DNA of 64,000 nucleotides, taken from NCBI GenBank assembly GCA_002973635.1, contig CP027224.1, positions 878,501 through 942,500 of the forward strand, in the 5' to 3' direction. Both the position numbers and the translations under genes were made by a program. Positions 47,775-56,881 of this stretch are shown piece by piece. The stretch comes from Lysinibacillus sp. B2A1. Lineage in GTDB: Bacteria; Bacillota; Bacilli; Bacillales_A; Planococcaceae. The notes beneath the pieces were generated by a model, which saw only the letters and a program-made list of their open reading frames with translations, was not told the DNA's origin and ran no database searches. The number at the start of each line of letters is the position of its first letter. Within the stretch, counting starts at the first letter, position 1.

Positions 47775-50639
47775 GTGAAAAATACTGAAATCGTCGTGCA
47801 AGGCGCACGAGCACATAATTTAAAAAATATTAATGTGACAATTCCACGAGATCAATTAGTTGTATTAACAGGTTTATCAGGCTCAGGGAAATCGTCATTA
47901 GCATTTGATACGATTTATGCTGAAGGGCAACGTCGTTATGTAGAGTCTCTTTCTGCCTATGCTCGTCAATTTCTTGGCCAAATGGACAAGCCTGATGTTG
48001 ATGCGATAGAGGGATTATCCCCTGCTATTTCGATTGATCAAAAAACAACGAGCCGTAACCCGCGTTCAACAGTTGGTACAGTAACTGAAATTTATGATTA
48101 TTTACGTTTACTGTATGCACGTATTGGCAAGCCTATTTGTCCAAATCATGGTATTGAAATTACTTCCCAAACGATTGAGCAAATGGTTGATCGCTTATTG
48201 ACATATCCAGAACGAACAAAGATGCAGCTCCTTGCGCCAATGGTATCTGGACGTAAAGGGACACATGTAAAGCTATTGGAAGATTTAAAAAAGCAAGGCT
48301 TTGTGCGTGTCCGTATTGATGGCGAATTACGAGATTTAGATGATGCCATCGAACTTGATAAAAACAAGAAGCATTCCATTGAAGTTGTAGTGGATCGTGT
48401 TGTGATGAAAGAAGGCATTGCAGCACGTCTTAGTGATTCCTTAGAAACAGCGTTACGTTTAGCGGATGGACGTGTTCTTGTTGATGTCATGGAGCATGAG
48501 GAGCTATTATTCAGTGAGCATCATGCCTGTCCATTATGTGGGTTTTCTATTGGGGAGCTAGAGCCACGCATGTTTTCATTTAATAGTCCTTTTGGTGCCT
48601 GTCCAAGCTGTGATGGGCTAGGTTCAACACAAGAGGTCGATTTAGATTTAATAGTACCAGATTGGGATCGTACATTATTAGGACATGCCATAGCTTCATG
48701 GGAACCAACAAGCTCTCAGTATTATCCACAGCTGCTAAAGGCAGTATGTGATCACTATGATATTCCGATGGATGTTCCTGTAAAGGATATTCCAAAAGAA
48801 AAAATGGATAAAATTTTATATGGTTCTGGTAAAGATAAAATTCATTTTCATTATGAAAATGAGTTTGGTAATGTCCGAGATCAAATGATTGAATTTGAGG
48901 GCGTTGTACGCAATGTGGAACGACGCTTTAAAGAGACAACATCTGATTATGTCCGTGAACAAATGGAGAAATATATGGCTCAGCAGGCTTGTCCTTCTTG
49001 TAAAGGCTATCGCCTAAAGCCAGAAACATTAGCTGTGAAAATTGCTGGTCAGCATATTGGAGAAGTGACACAGTATTCTATTCAGGAGGCAGATACATTT
49101 TTCAAAGAGTTGGATTTATCAGAAAAGGATATGAAAATTGCTCGACTTGTCTTACGTGAAATTGAAGAACGTCTTGGCTTCCTTGTAAATGTGGGTTTAG
49201 ATTATTTAACATTAAGTCGAGCAGCAGGTACACTTTCAGGAGGAGAAGCTCAACGTATTCGACTTGCGACACAAATCGGCTCTCGATTAACAGGCGTTCT
49301 CTATATTTTAGATGAGCCATCTATCGGCTTGCATCAACGAGACAATGATCGTCTTATCAGTACATTGCATAACATGCGTGATATTGGTAATACGCTTATT
49401 GTAGTGGAACATGATGAAGACACAATGCTAGCAGCAGACTATCTTATTGATGTTGGACCTGGTGCGGGAGTTCATGGAGGTCAAATTGTGGCGGCAGGTA
49501 CCCCACAGGAGGTCATGGATAATGACAAATCTTTGACTGGACAATACTTAAGCGGCAAAAAGTTCATTCCATTACCAATTGAGCGACGTCAGCCAAATGG
49601 TCGTAAACTATCCATTAAAGGTGCCAAGGAAAATAATCTGCGCAATGTAAAAATTGATGTACCACTTGGCCTGTTCGTAGCAGTGACAGGGGTTTCTGGC
49701 TCTGGGAAATCGACGCTTATTAACGAAATTTTATATAAATCATTGGCACAAAAGCTAAATCGATCAAAGGTTAAGCCTGGTGAGCATAAAGAAGTGACAG
49801 GAATGGAGGAGCTTGAAAAGGTTATTGATATTGACCAATCTCCAATCGGTCGTACACCTCGTTCTAACCCTGCGACTTATACAGGTGTCTTTGATGATAT
49901 TCGTGATGTTTTTGCGACAACAAATGAGGCAAAGGTACGTGGATATAAAAAAGGGCGTTTTAGCTTTAATGTTAAAGGTGGTCGCTGTGAGGCGTGTCGC
50001 GGTGATGGGATTATTAAAATAGAGATGCATTTCCTACCAGATGTTTACGTACCTTGTGAAGTCTGTCATGGTAAACGTTACAATCGTGAAACATTAGAAG
50101 TGAAGTATAAAGATAAGAGTATTGCAGATATTTTAGATATGACCATTGAAAATGCAGTAGTATTCTTCGAAAATATTCCAAAAATCCAACGTAAGCTACA
50201 AACAATTGTGGATGTTGGATTAGGCTATATGAAATTAGGACAGCCTGCTACGACCTTATCTGGTGGTGAGGCACAGCGTGTGAAATTAGCTTCTGAATTG
50301 CATCGTCGTTCTACAGGGAAATCGTTCTACATTTTAGATGAACCCACAACAGGCTTACATGCAGATGATATTGCACGCTTGCTTGTTGTTTTACAGCGCC
50401 TAGTAGAAAATGGTGATTCGGTATTAGTGATTGAACATAATTTAGACGTTATTAAAACAGCAGATTACATTATCGATTTAGGACCAGAGGGTGGCGACAA
50501 AGGTGGAACAATTGTGGCAACAGGAACACCTGAAGAGGTCGTAGAGGTAAATGGTTCTTATACTGGTAAATACTTAAAACCAATATTAGAGCGTGATCGT
50601 ATGCGTATGGAAGCTGCTTTAGCAAAGGCTTCCCAATAA
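47775..50639 (+). CDS. uvrA: UvrA, excision nuclease subunit A
   Basis: Damage-recognition ABC ATPase of nucleotide excision repair, 954 residues. It has two ABC modules: the first Walker [14 protein letters not shown] near residue 33 with signature [16 protein letters not shown] near 488, and the second Walker [16 protein letters not shown] near 640 with [16 protein letters not shown] near 830. Zinc fingers [13 protein letters not shown]...CPSC near 253 and CEACRGDG...CEVCHGKR near 738 are present. GTG start 47775 lies 7 bp after uvrB, preceded by GAAGGGTG. Terminated by a strong hairpin. Confidence 0.97.
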   Translation: MKNTEIVVQGARAHNLKNINVTIPRDQLVVLTGLSGSGKSSLAFDTIYAEGQRRYVESLSAYARQFLGQMDKPDVDAIEGLSPAISIDQKTTSRNPRSTVGTVTEIYDYLRLLYARIGKPICPNHGIEITSQTIEQMVDRLLTYPERTKMQLLAPMVSGRKGTHVKLLEDLKKQGFVRVRIDGELRDLDDAIELDKNKKHSIEVVVDRVVMKEGIAARLSDSLETALRLADGRVLVDVMEHEELLFSEHHACPLCGFSIGELEPRMFSFNSPFGACPSCDGLGSTQEVDLDLIVPDWDRTLLGHAIASWEPTSSQYYPQLLKAVCDHYDIPMDVPVKDIPKEKMDKILYGSGKDKIHFHYENEFGNVRDQMIEFEGVVRNVERRFKETTSDYVREQMEKYMAQQACPSCKGYRLKPETLAVKIAGQHIGEVTQYSIQEADTFFKELDLSEKDMKIARLVLREIEERLGFLVNVGLDYLTLSRAAGTLSGGEAQRIRLATQIGSRLTGVLYILDEPSIGLHQRDNDRLISTLHNMRDIGNTLIVVEHDEDTMLAADYLIDVGPGAGVHGGQIVAAGTPQEVMDNDKSLTGQYLSGKKFIPLPIERRQPNGRKLSIKGAKENNLRNVKIDVPLGLFVAVTGVSGSGKSTLINEILYKSLAQKLNRSKVKPGEHKEVTGMEELEKVIDIDQSPIGRTPRSNPATYTGVFDDIRDVFATTNEAKVRGYKKGRFSFNVKGGRCEACRGDGIIKIEMHFLPDVYVPCEVCHGKRYNRETLEVKYKDKSIADILDMTIENAVVFFENIPKIQRKLQTIVDVGLGYMKLGQPATTLSGGEAQRVKLASELHRRSTGKSFYILDEPTTGLHADDIARLLVVLQRLVENGDSVLVIEHNLDVIKTADYIIDLGPEGGDKGGTIVATGTPEEVVEVNGSYTGKYLKPILERDRMRMEAALAKASQ

Positions 50640-50647
50640 AGTAAAAT

Positions 50648-50694
50648 CCAAAAATCGCAACTTTCCTTTCTAAGTGATCGTTGCGATTTTTTTC
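50648..50694 (+). terminator. Terminator after uvrA
   Basis: AAAAATCGCAAC (about 50648-50660) pairs with GTTGCGATTTTT (about 50680-50691), followed by more T residues. Confidence 0.9.
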
Positions 50695-50754
50695 TTATAA
50701 GTGTGCTTCAAAAAGTTCCTAGAAGCTTTAGCCCCAATTTTTTCATTTCTCTGG

Positions 50755-50780
50755 TGAAACTTTTCACAAAATGAATCGTA
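50755..50780 (+). promoter_or_regulatory. Sigma-W-like (ECF) promoter
   Basis: TGAAAC (50755-50760) and CGTA (50777-50780) are separated by exactly 16 bases, matching the B. subtilis sigma-W consensus TGAAAC-N16-CGTA. It lies about 38 bp before the start of the yvlB-like gene; in B. subtilis yvlB is also a sigma-W target. Matched by eye. Confidence 0.7.
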
Positions 50781-50817
50781 TAAATAATATAACGAACTGA
50801 GGGAGGCTATTTTATTT

Positions 50818-52005
50818 ATGCAAAATGAACGTCAACGAATTTTAGAACTTGTGGAAAAAGGAACAATTTCAGCGCAAGAGGCGATTACATTATTAGAAGC
50901 ATTGGAGCAACCTAGCAAGTCTACTCAAAATGTTATGAATGATGTATCAAAAGAGGGGCAGCAATCCTCAACAGAAAAAGAGTCACTTTTCAATGAACAA
51001 ACTAAAGAACAGCAGAAAAAAGATACTGATTTTACGAAATATTTCCAAGATGAGATGCAGGATTTCCGTAAGGATTTAACACAGATTGGCTCACTCTTTA
51101 TGGATATGATGAATACAGCCGTGAAAAAAGTAAAGGAATTTGATGTATCTTCTCCGTTTGGTGATAAAGTAGAATTTACGCATACGGAAGAAGTGACAGC
51201 TGAACATGTGGACAGTGTAATTGCTGAATTACCGAATGGTAATTTTTCTTTAGAAGCTACTGAAGGAGACAGCTTCCAAGTCATATGTAAGGTGAAGGCA
51301 CCACTTATTAATGATAGTGAAGAAGAAACACGTAACCATTTCTTAGAGCAATTCGTAGTAAAAGAAGATGAAGGTTCGTTAAGAATTTTAAGTCAATTAA
51401 AGCTTGTTCAAGTGAATGTTAAAGTCCTTGTACCGAAGGAGCAGTTGGAAAAATTATCAGTTCGTTTAATGAACGGTAGTGTATCTTTACAAGATATAGG
51501 TTTTGACCATTTAAAAGTGAAAACATTAAACGGTGCCATTAAGGGCTCTAAGTTTAATTTTGAAAAAGCTAAAGTAGATTCTTCGAATGGATCGATTGAA
51601 TTGACGAATGTTCGTGGTAAAGATTTAGAGGCTGAAACATTAAATGGTCGTGTCTATTTAGATGGGGCATTGGATGAGATTGAAGCAAAATCGGTCAATG
51701 GACATGTAGTTGTAACAACTTGCTCTACAAACTCATCGAAAATCAAAGCACAAACAGTTGCAGGTTCTGTGGAATTGTATATACCACGTACCATTTCATT
51801 AAGCGGCAAAATTGTAACAAATTTTGGGAAAGTAGATGTAGGCATTCAAGATGCATCAAAGATTGAATCTCAGGATCAATTCTTATCAAAAGTAGTACGA
51901 TTTGATAAAGAAGTAGAAAATGCGAATCGTCTCTTTATCGAAGGTGAATCTAAAACAGGTTCGGTTTTAGTACGCTATACAACAACTGACGAGCAGCATA
52001 TTTAA
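50818..52005 (+). CDS. YvlB-like DUF4097 envelope-stress protein
   Basis: Protein of 395 residues with an N-terminal YvlB-type/SHOCT-like segment (ERQRILELVEKGTISAQEAITLLEALEQ), a charged linker, a short helical part, and from about residue 120 a DUF4097 beta-helix built of repeating NGS/NGA turns (LMNGSVSLQDIG, TLNGAIKGSKF, SSNGSIELTNV, TLNGRVYLDGA, SVNGHVVVTT). No signal peptide or membrane segment is evident. The position just after uvrA and the sigma-W-like promoter match B. subtilis yvlB, part of the cell-envelope stress response. Function in that response is not known. A terminator follows. Confidence 0.82.
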   Translation: MQNERQRILELVEKGTISAQEAITLLEALEQPSKSTQNVMNDVSKEGQQSSTEKESLFNEQTKEQQKKDTDFTKYFQDEMQDFRKDLTQIGSLFMDMMNTAVKKVKEFDVSSPFGDKVEFTHTEEVTAEHVDSVIAELPNGNFSLEATEGDSFQVICKVKAPLINDSEEETRNHFLEQFVVKEDEGSLRILSQLKLVQVNVKVLVPKEQLEKLSVRLMNGSVSLQDIGFDHLKVKTLNGAIKGSKFNFEKAKVDSSNGSIELTNVRGKDLEAETLNGRVYLDGALDEIEAKSVNGHVVVTTCSTNSSKIKAQTVAGSVELYIPRTISLSGKIVTNFGKVDVGIQDASKIESQDQFLSKVVRFDKEVENANRLFIEGESKTGSVLVRYTTTDEQHI

Positions 52006-52009
52006 GCTT

Positions 52010-52055
52010 AAAAAGCATTCAAGCTATGCACAAACATACGCTTGCATGCTTTTTT
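52010..52055 (+). terminator. Terminator after the yvlB-like gene
   Basis: AAAGCATTCAAGC (52010-52022 region) pairs imperfectly with GCTTGCATGCTTT (about 52037-52050), followed by a T-run. Confidence 0.85.
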
Positions 52056-52205
52056 TGTCTCATTTTCTGGCAATCGAAGGTCGATTTACTGCTTTCTTTG
52101 ATGTCGAGTTTTACAATAAATACGAGATGACAATGGTAATGAAAGAACGAAATAGTAGGAACTGGCACGGAATGAAATGAAACTGTAATAAAAAAACAGA
52201 AATAG

Positions 52206-52216
52206 AGTGCTATAAT
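52206..52216 (+). promoter_or_regulatory. Extended -10 promoter of ftsEX
   Basis: TGCTATAAT at 52208-52216 is a perfect -10 hexamer with an extended TGn element, about 50 bp before ftsE. No good -35 is seen at the usual distance, which extended -10 promoters can tolerate. Confidence 0.5.
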
Positions 52217-52264
52217 AGTAAGAGAATACTTCTTACATAGGTAAGGGATTTAGGTGGTTTAAAT

Positions 52265-52951
52265 ATGATAGAAATGAAGAATGTGACAAAGAAGTACCCA
52301 AATGGCGTTGTAGCGACAAATGGGATTTCCGTTAACATAAAGCAGGGAGAATTTGTTTATGTTGTTGGCCCAAGTGGTGCTGGTAAATCAACATTTATAA
52401 AATTAATGTATCGTGAAGAAAAAGCAACTTCCGGTGAAATTACGGTGAATGGTATAGATTTAGCAAGTTTGAAAAATAAGAAGGTACCCTTTTTGCGCAG
52501 ACAACTTGGTGTTGTTTTCCAAGATTTCAAGCTTTTACCTCGATTGAATGTCTATGAGAACGTTGCGTTTGCATTAGAGGTAATTGAAGAAGAGCCAGTG
52601 GAAATTCGTCGTCGGGTGATGGAAGTATTAGAGCTTGTCGGGCTAAAACATAAGGCAAGAATGTTTCCGAATGAACTATCAGGGGGCGAGCAGCAACGTG
52701 TTTCAATTGCACGCTCAATCGTCAATGTTCCGAAGGTTGTAATTGCAGATGAACCTACTGGAAATCTTGATCCAGAAACTTCATGGGAGATTATGAATTT
52801 ATTTGAGGAAATTAATGCACGTGGTACAACGATTGTAATGGCAACCCATAACCGTGAAATCGTGAATACGATTCGACGTCGAGTGATAGCGATTGAGGGC
52901 GGCATGATTGTCCGTGATGAGCACGGAGGTGAATACGGTTATGAAATTTAA
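52265..52951 (+). CDS. ftsE: FtsE, cell-division ABC ATPase
   Basis: Cytoplasmic ATPase of the FtsEX complex that controls peptidoglycan hydrolases. The 228-residue protein has Walker A GPSGAGKSTFIKLMY near residue 36, the Q-loop VFQDFKLLPRLNVYENVAFALEV near 86, the signature LSGGEQQRVSIARSIV near 139, and Walker B KVVIADEPTGNLDPETS near 158, all FtsE-typical. AGGTGG precedes ATG 52265. Its last codons overlap the ftsX start. Confidence 0.96.
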   Translation: MIEMKNVTKKYPNGVVATNGISVNIKQGEFVYVVGPSGAGKSTFIKLMYREEKATSGEITVNGIDLASLKNKKVPFLRRQLGVVFQDFKLLPRLNVYENVAFALEVIEEEPVEIRRRVMEVLELVGLKHKARMFPNELSGGEQQRVSIARSIVNVPKVVIADEPTGNLDPETSWEIMNLFEEINARGTTIVMATHNREIVNTIRRRVIAIEGGMIVRDEHGGEYGYEI

Positions 52952-53825
52952 TACGGTAAAACGTCACTTCCGAGAAAGTATTAAGTCGCTTGGCCGTAAT
53001 AGCTGGATGACCATTGCTTCTGTGAGTGCAGTAACTGTTACATTAATTTTAGTAGGCGTTTTTGCGCTTATTATGATGAATTTGAATAAAGTCGCATCTG
53101 ATTTAGAGAATGATGTTGAAATTAAAGTATTGATTGATGAAACGGCAGATGAGGCTGCTGAAAAGGCGCTAATTGAAAAAATAAAAAAATTGCCAGATAT
53201 TGCTGAAATGACCTATTCCACGAAGGAAGAAGAGTTAACCAAATTAGTAAAGGATTTTGGGGAAGATTTTAAACTATTTGAGCAAAGTAATCCTTTACGA
53301 AATGTTGTTTACGTGAAAGCTTCAAATCCGCAGCAAACAGCTACTGTTGCAAAGAAGATTGATAAATTTGAGTATACATACGACGTTATGTATGGAGAGG
53401 GCAAGGTAGAAAAGCTTTTCAACTTCTTAAATATTAGCCGTAATGTTGGGCTAGTGTTGATTTTAGGATTATTATTTACAGCTATTTTCTTAATTTCTAA
53501 TACAATCCGTATTACCATTATAGCCCGTCGTGATGAAATAGAAATTATGAAGCTTGTTGGTGCAACGAATTCATTCGTTCGTATCCCATTTTTACTGGAA
53601 GGAATGTGGCTCGGGATTTTAGGCTCTATTATTCCGATTGCGGTTGTCGCAACCCTTTATCACAATGTATATAAAATTATAGCGCCTCGTTTAAAAGGCG
53701 AGCTTGTACAAGTACTTGATTTTTCACCTCTTGTGTACCAAGTAAGCGGTCTACTATTACTAATTGGTGTACTAATCGGTATTTGGGGAAGCTTCATGTC
53801 AGTGCGTAAGTTTTTGAAAATATAG
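52941..53825 (+). CDS. ftsX: FtsX, cell-division ABC permease
   Basis: Membrane partner of FtsE, 294 residues. A cytoplasmic N-terminus (FRESIKSLGRNSWMTIASVSAVTV) leads into TM1, then an extracellular domain of about 120 residues that in relatives binds the hydrolase or its activator, and three further TM segments (VGLVLILGLLFTAIFLISN, LEGMWLGILGSIIPIAVVATLY, SGLLLLIGVLIGIWGSFMSV). ATG 52941, inside the ftsE end and 9 bases after GGAGGTGA, is preferred over upstream in-frame starts from 52908. A hydrolase gene follows 69 bp later. Confidence 0.94.
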   Translation: MKFNTVKRHFRESIKSLGRNSWMTIASVSAVTVTLILVGVFALIMMNLNKVASDLENDVEIKVLIDETADEAAEKALIEKIKKLPDIAEMTYSTKEEELTKLVKDFGEDFKLFEQSNPLRNVVYVKASNPQQTATVAKKIDKFEYTYDVMYGEGKVEKLFNFLNISRNVGLVLILGLLFTAIFLISNTIRITIIARRDEIEIMKLVGATNSFVRIPFLLEGMWLGILGSIIPIAVVATLYHNVYKIIAPRLKGELVQVLDFSPLVYQVSGLLLLIGVLIGIWGSFMSVRKFLKI

Positions 53826-53894
53826 GTAGATGATTGATGGCTCAAACGACATCAATCTACATTACAAAAAAATAGTCGAAGGGGAGTTCAGTCG

Positions 53895-55193
53895 GTGAAA
53901 AGTAAGGCGAAAAACTCAATGAAAACACTTGCGGTAGTATCTGCACTATTTCTTTTTATCCAAACTCCATCAGCGTATGCAACTAGTTTATCGGATTTAA
54001 AAGATGAAAAAAAACAAGTGGAAACAAAGAAAAATGAATTAAATTCATCCATTAAAAACAAGACAAATGCAATTACTGCAAATGAAGACAAGCAACAAAA
54101 GCTATTAGATCAAATTCAAACGTTGAACGCTGAAATCGACAAAACAAATAGTAATATCAAAAATGTACTTGCAGACGTGCACGCTACTAATGAAGAAATA
54201 AAAGCATTAGAGGATTCAATAGCAGAGCTTCTGCGTAAAATCGAAGAGCGTGATTTATTGTTGCAGGACCGTGCTCGTGCAATTCAAGCGGGTGGATCTG
54301 TTAGCTATTTAGACGTACTACTAGGTTCTAATAGCTTCGTAGATTTTATCGATCGATTCTCTGCTGTTAATGCTTTACTCGATGCGGATCGTCAAATTAT
54401 TCGTGATCAAAAAGAGGACAAGCAAACTTTAGAGGAGCAAAAGAAGGTGTTAGAAAATAAACGCCAAAAGCTTGAGGAAAAACAAGCTGAACTTGAACGT
54501 TTAAAAGCATCTTTAGATGGACAAAAAACAGAGAAAAATAAATTAGTAGATCAATTAGAAAAAGAGCAGGAAAAGCTCAAATCTGAAAAAGTATTGCTAG
54601 AAAAAGAATATTCTGAAGCACTAGAAATTAGTGACGAATTACAACAAAAAATTATTGATGAACAAAATCGTTTAGCGGAAATTGCCCGTCAGCAGGAAGC
54701 AAAACGCAAGGCAGCCGCTGCAGCAGCGGCGAATGCAGGCAATCATGGGGGTGGCTCATCAACTGTTAATGCGCCACAATCTGATGGTACATGGATTACA
54801 CCTACAAATGGTCGTTTAACATCACCATATGGCTGGCGTAATATTGGCGCAGGTCCTGAATTCCACTATGGTGTGGATCTTGCTAATAAGACAGGAACAC
54901 CAATATGGGCAGTGGCTGATGGTGTTGTATCCTATGCGGCACCACTTAGCACATATGGCAATGTAGTCATTATTACACACTCTATTGATGGTCAAATTTA
55001 TACGACAGTATATGCGCACTTAAATTCCTTCAATGTAAGTGTGGGTGCAGAGGTCTCTCAAGGTCAGCAAATTGCGACGATGGGTAGCACTGGTCGCGTA
55101 ACAGGACCACATTTACACTTTGAGGTGCATATTGGTGCTTGGCGTGGACAAGCAGTTGGTAGTGTCAATCCATTGAAATATATTCCACTTTAA
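53895..55193 (+). CDS. Secreted coiled-coil M23 (LytM) peptidase, likely FtsEX partner
   Basis: Protein of 432 residues. A signal peptide (basic start, then TLAVVSALFLFIQTPSAYA) is followed by long coiled coils at about 35-115 and 160-275, a Ala/Gly-rich linker near 285, and a C-terminal M23 domain with GRLTSPYGWR, FHYGVDLANKTGTPI (H-x3-D zinc motif) and TGPHLHFEVHIG (HxH). All zinc ligands are present, so it is a probable active endopeptidase. The layout is like EnvC/PcsB proteins, which FtsEX activates. GTG 53895 follows AAGGGGAG. In B. subtilis the FtsEX-regulated enzyme is CwlO with a different catalytic domain. Confidence 0.9.
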   Translation: MKSKAKNSMKTLAVVSALFLFIQTPSAYATSLSDLKDEKKQVETKKNELNSSIKNKTNAITANEDKQQKLLDQIQTLNAEIDKTNSNIKNVLADVHATNEEIKALEDSIAELLRKIEERDLLLQDRARAIQAGGSVSYLDVLLGSNSFVDFIDRFSAVNALLDADRQIIRDQKEDKQTLEEQKKVLENKRQKLEEKQAELERLKASLDGQKTEKNKLVDQLEKEQEKLKSEKVLLEKEYSEALEISDELQQKIIDEQNRLAEIARQQEAKRKAAAAAAANAGNHGGGSSTVNAPQSDGTWITPTNGRLTSPYGWRNIGAGPEFHYGVDLANKTGTPIWAVADGVVSYAAPLSTYGNVVIITHSIDGQIYTTVYAHLNSFNVSVGAEVSQGQQIATMGSTGRVTGPHLHFEVHIGAWRGQAVGSVNPLKYIPL

Positions 55194-55204
55194 AAAATAG
55201 TGAA

Positions 55205-55241
55205 GCTATACATTAGCATAGTCTAATGTATAGCTTTTTTT
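55205..55241 (+). terminator. Terminator after the M23 peptidase gene
   Basis: Perfect arms GCTATACATTA (55205-55215) and TAATGTATAGC (55224-55234), with an 8-base loop and a T7 tail. Confidence 0.93.
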
Positions 55242-55458
55242 ATGTTTCAACAAAGGTGAGGAAGTGCTAGTTATTATACAAATTGATTATTTAATGTTAC
55301 AATTTATGAATACCTATAGGGGTATATCGTGAGTTCGTTTACAGAAAGTCTATGATTAAATAGGCTTTCTGAAGATTTTCTGAAAACAGTGTGAAATAAC
55401 GGTTCACATTAAGAATATATGCTATGCTAAAAATATCTTTTTTTGTGGAGGATTTTGG

Positions 55459-56091
55459 GTGATTAATACGGAGTGGTTCTCTATTCGGACTTTAACATTG
55501 CCAGCAACCGCTGTTGCTCTTCTAATGGCTTTTGTCATTGTATGGCTAGTATTACGAATGCAATTCCCGAAAAAGTGGTCTGGGGTATATGGAGATGTCA
55601 TTTTGACCTTTATACTTGTTTGGAAGTTTAGTGTCATTGTCACTGATACTAAAACTGTTATAGCTCAACCGTTTGCATTGCTCTATTTCAATGGAGGTAC
55701 AATAGGTCTCTTTTTAGCTGTTATAGCAGTATCATTTCAGCTTCTTTGGAAGAAGCAAAAAATACAGTTTGATGTAACAGGAGCAAGTGCCTATAGCTGG
55801 GCAATTATCTTAACACAATCCATTTATCAATGGCTAGTCGTATTACTGAATGATAATCCGACTAATAGCGAAATTATTACTTTAACTGTGCTAAGTGCAC
55901 TAACAATCCTCATATTATGGAAAGTATCTACTATCAATTATGCTTTACTCGTCTATACAAGTGGATTGATTATTGTAGCTAACTTTCAGCCACTTGGGTT
56001 ATGGCAACCGGCTGTAGGGATCAGCGTTATATTACTTATAATAGGTTTACTATTGCAACGCTTTGTAAAGAATTTTGAAACGAAAGATTGA
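55459..56091 (+). CDS. Multi-pass membrane protein of unknown function
   Basis: Protein of 210 residues with about six to seven hydrophobic segments, including TLPATAVALLMAFVIVWLVL, GDVILTFILVWKFSVIV, GGTIGLFLAVIAVSFQLLW and LTVLSALTILILW. The N-terminal half loosely recalls Lgt-type topology (polar Asp and Trp-Lys in TM2, GG in TM3), but no catalytic signature was recognised and no name is given. GTG 55459 follows GTGGAGG. The gene lies 37 bp before the thioredoxin-like protein, so a role in envelope redox or maturation is possible, though this is only inference. Confidence 0.75.
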   Translation: MINTEWFSIRTLTLPATAVALLMAFVIVWLVLRMQFPKKWSGVYGDVILTFILVWKFSVIVTDTKTVIAQPFALLYFNGGTIGLFLAVIAVSFQLLWKKQKIQFDVTGASAYSWAIILTQSIYQWLVVLLNDNPTNSEIITLTVLSALTILILWKVSTINYALLVYTSGLIIVANFQPLGLWQPAVGISVILLIIGLLLQRFVKNFETKD

Positions 56092-56128
56092 TTTTAAAAG
56101 AGAAAGAGAAGATTATTGGAGGGAAATA

Positions 56129-56719
56129 ATGAAGAAGAAAAATGTTGGGCTACTAATTGTCGTATTGTTAGTAGTTGCCATGGTTGGTACATATGTTAGA
56201 CAGCAAATTGATAAGGAGCGAGAAATTGAAACGGCTTCACTAGGAAAGGAGATGGAGGAGCGTAATATTGGGTTGAAAAATGGAGACACGCCACCAGATT
56301 TTACACTCACAAGTCTTGATGGTGAAGATGTCACATTGAGTAGTCTTCGTGGAAAAAAGGTTGTATTAAACTTTTGGGCGACTTGGTGTCCGCCATGTAA
56401 GGCTGAAATGCCACATATGCAAAGCTATTATGAACAATATGCCAAAGAAGATAATGTAGAAATTGTAGCTGTCAATTTAACCTCGGCTGAACGTGATGTG
56501 ACGGCTGACGCTAAAATTGATACGGTAATGACCTTTAGAGATAGCTTCGAATTAACTTTTCCAATTGTTCTTGACCCAGAAAATTCAGTTGGCTCAGAAT
56601 ATCAAATATTAACAATACCTACAACATATTTTATTGATTCTAACGGCTATATTCAACGAGCTATAAGAGGCCCGATGGATGCTGATATGTTAAAAACTTA
56701 TGTGGATGCATTAGACTAA
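56129..56719 (+). CDS. ResA/TlpA-like thiol-disulfide oxidoreductase
   Basis: Membrane-anchored thioredoxin-fold protein of 196 residues. A single N-terminal TM segment (VGLLIVVLLVVAMVGTYV) is followed by an extracytoplasmic AhpC/TlpA domain with NFWATWCPPCKAEMPHM carrying the redox CPPC near residue 90, and a cis-Pro in LTIPTTYFID. This fits reduction of cytochrome c or other exported disulfides. ATG 56129 follows GGAGGG and is preferred over an upstream in-frame ATG (56075) that would overlap the membrane protein gene. ResA itself normally sits with resBC, which are not here, so it is a paralogue. Confidence 0.87.
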   Translation: MKKKNVGLLIVVLLVVAMVGTYVRQQIDKEREIETASLGKEMEERNIGLKNGDTPPDFTLTSLDGEDVTLSSLRGKKVVLNFWATWCPPCKAEMPHMQSYYEQYAKEDNVEIVAVNLTSAERDVTADAKIDTVMTFRDSFELTFPIVLDPENSVGSEYQILTIPTTYFIDSNGYIQRAIRGPMDADMLKTYVDALD

Positions 56720-56733
56720 ATCTACGCAAAAAT

Positions 56734-56769
56734 CTGCTCGTTTTCTATTAAAAGCGCAGCAGTTTTTTT
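56734..56769 (+). terminator. Terminator after the ResA-like gene
   Basis: CTGCTCGTTTT pairs with AAAAGCGCAGCAG with a one-base bulge, followed by a T7 run. Confidence 0.85.
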
Positions 56770-56881
56770 ATGGAAACTATTGCAATGAAAGTATCAGGCA
56801 TTCAATTAATTATTTTGAAGCGTAATCTTGTATGTTTGAAAATTAAAAGTCATACAGTAAAAGAGACGGAGGAGGGAAGAT

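Noticed and set aside
48146-48490. Minus-strand open frames inside uvrA, uvrB, secA and ftsE
   Set aside because: They are antisense shadows of strongly conserved genes and have no recognisable domains or initiation signals.
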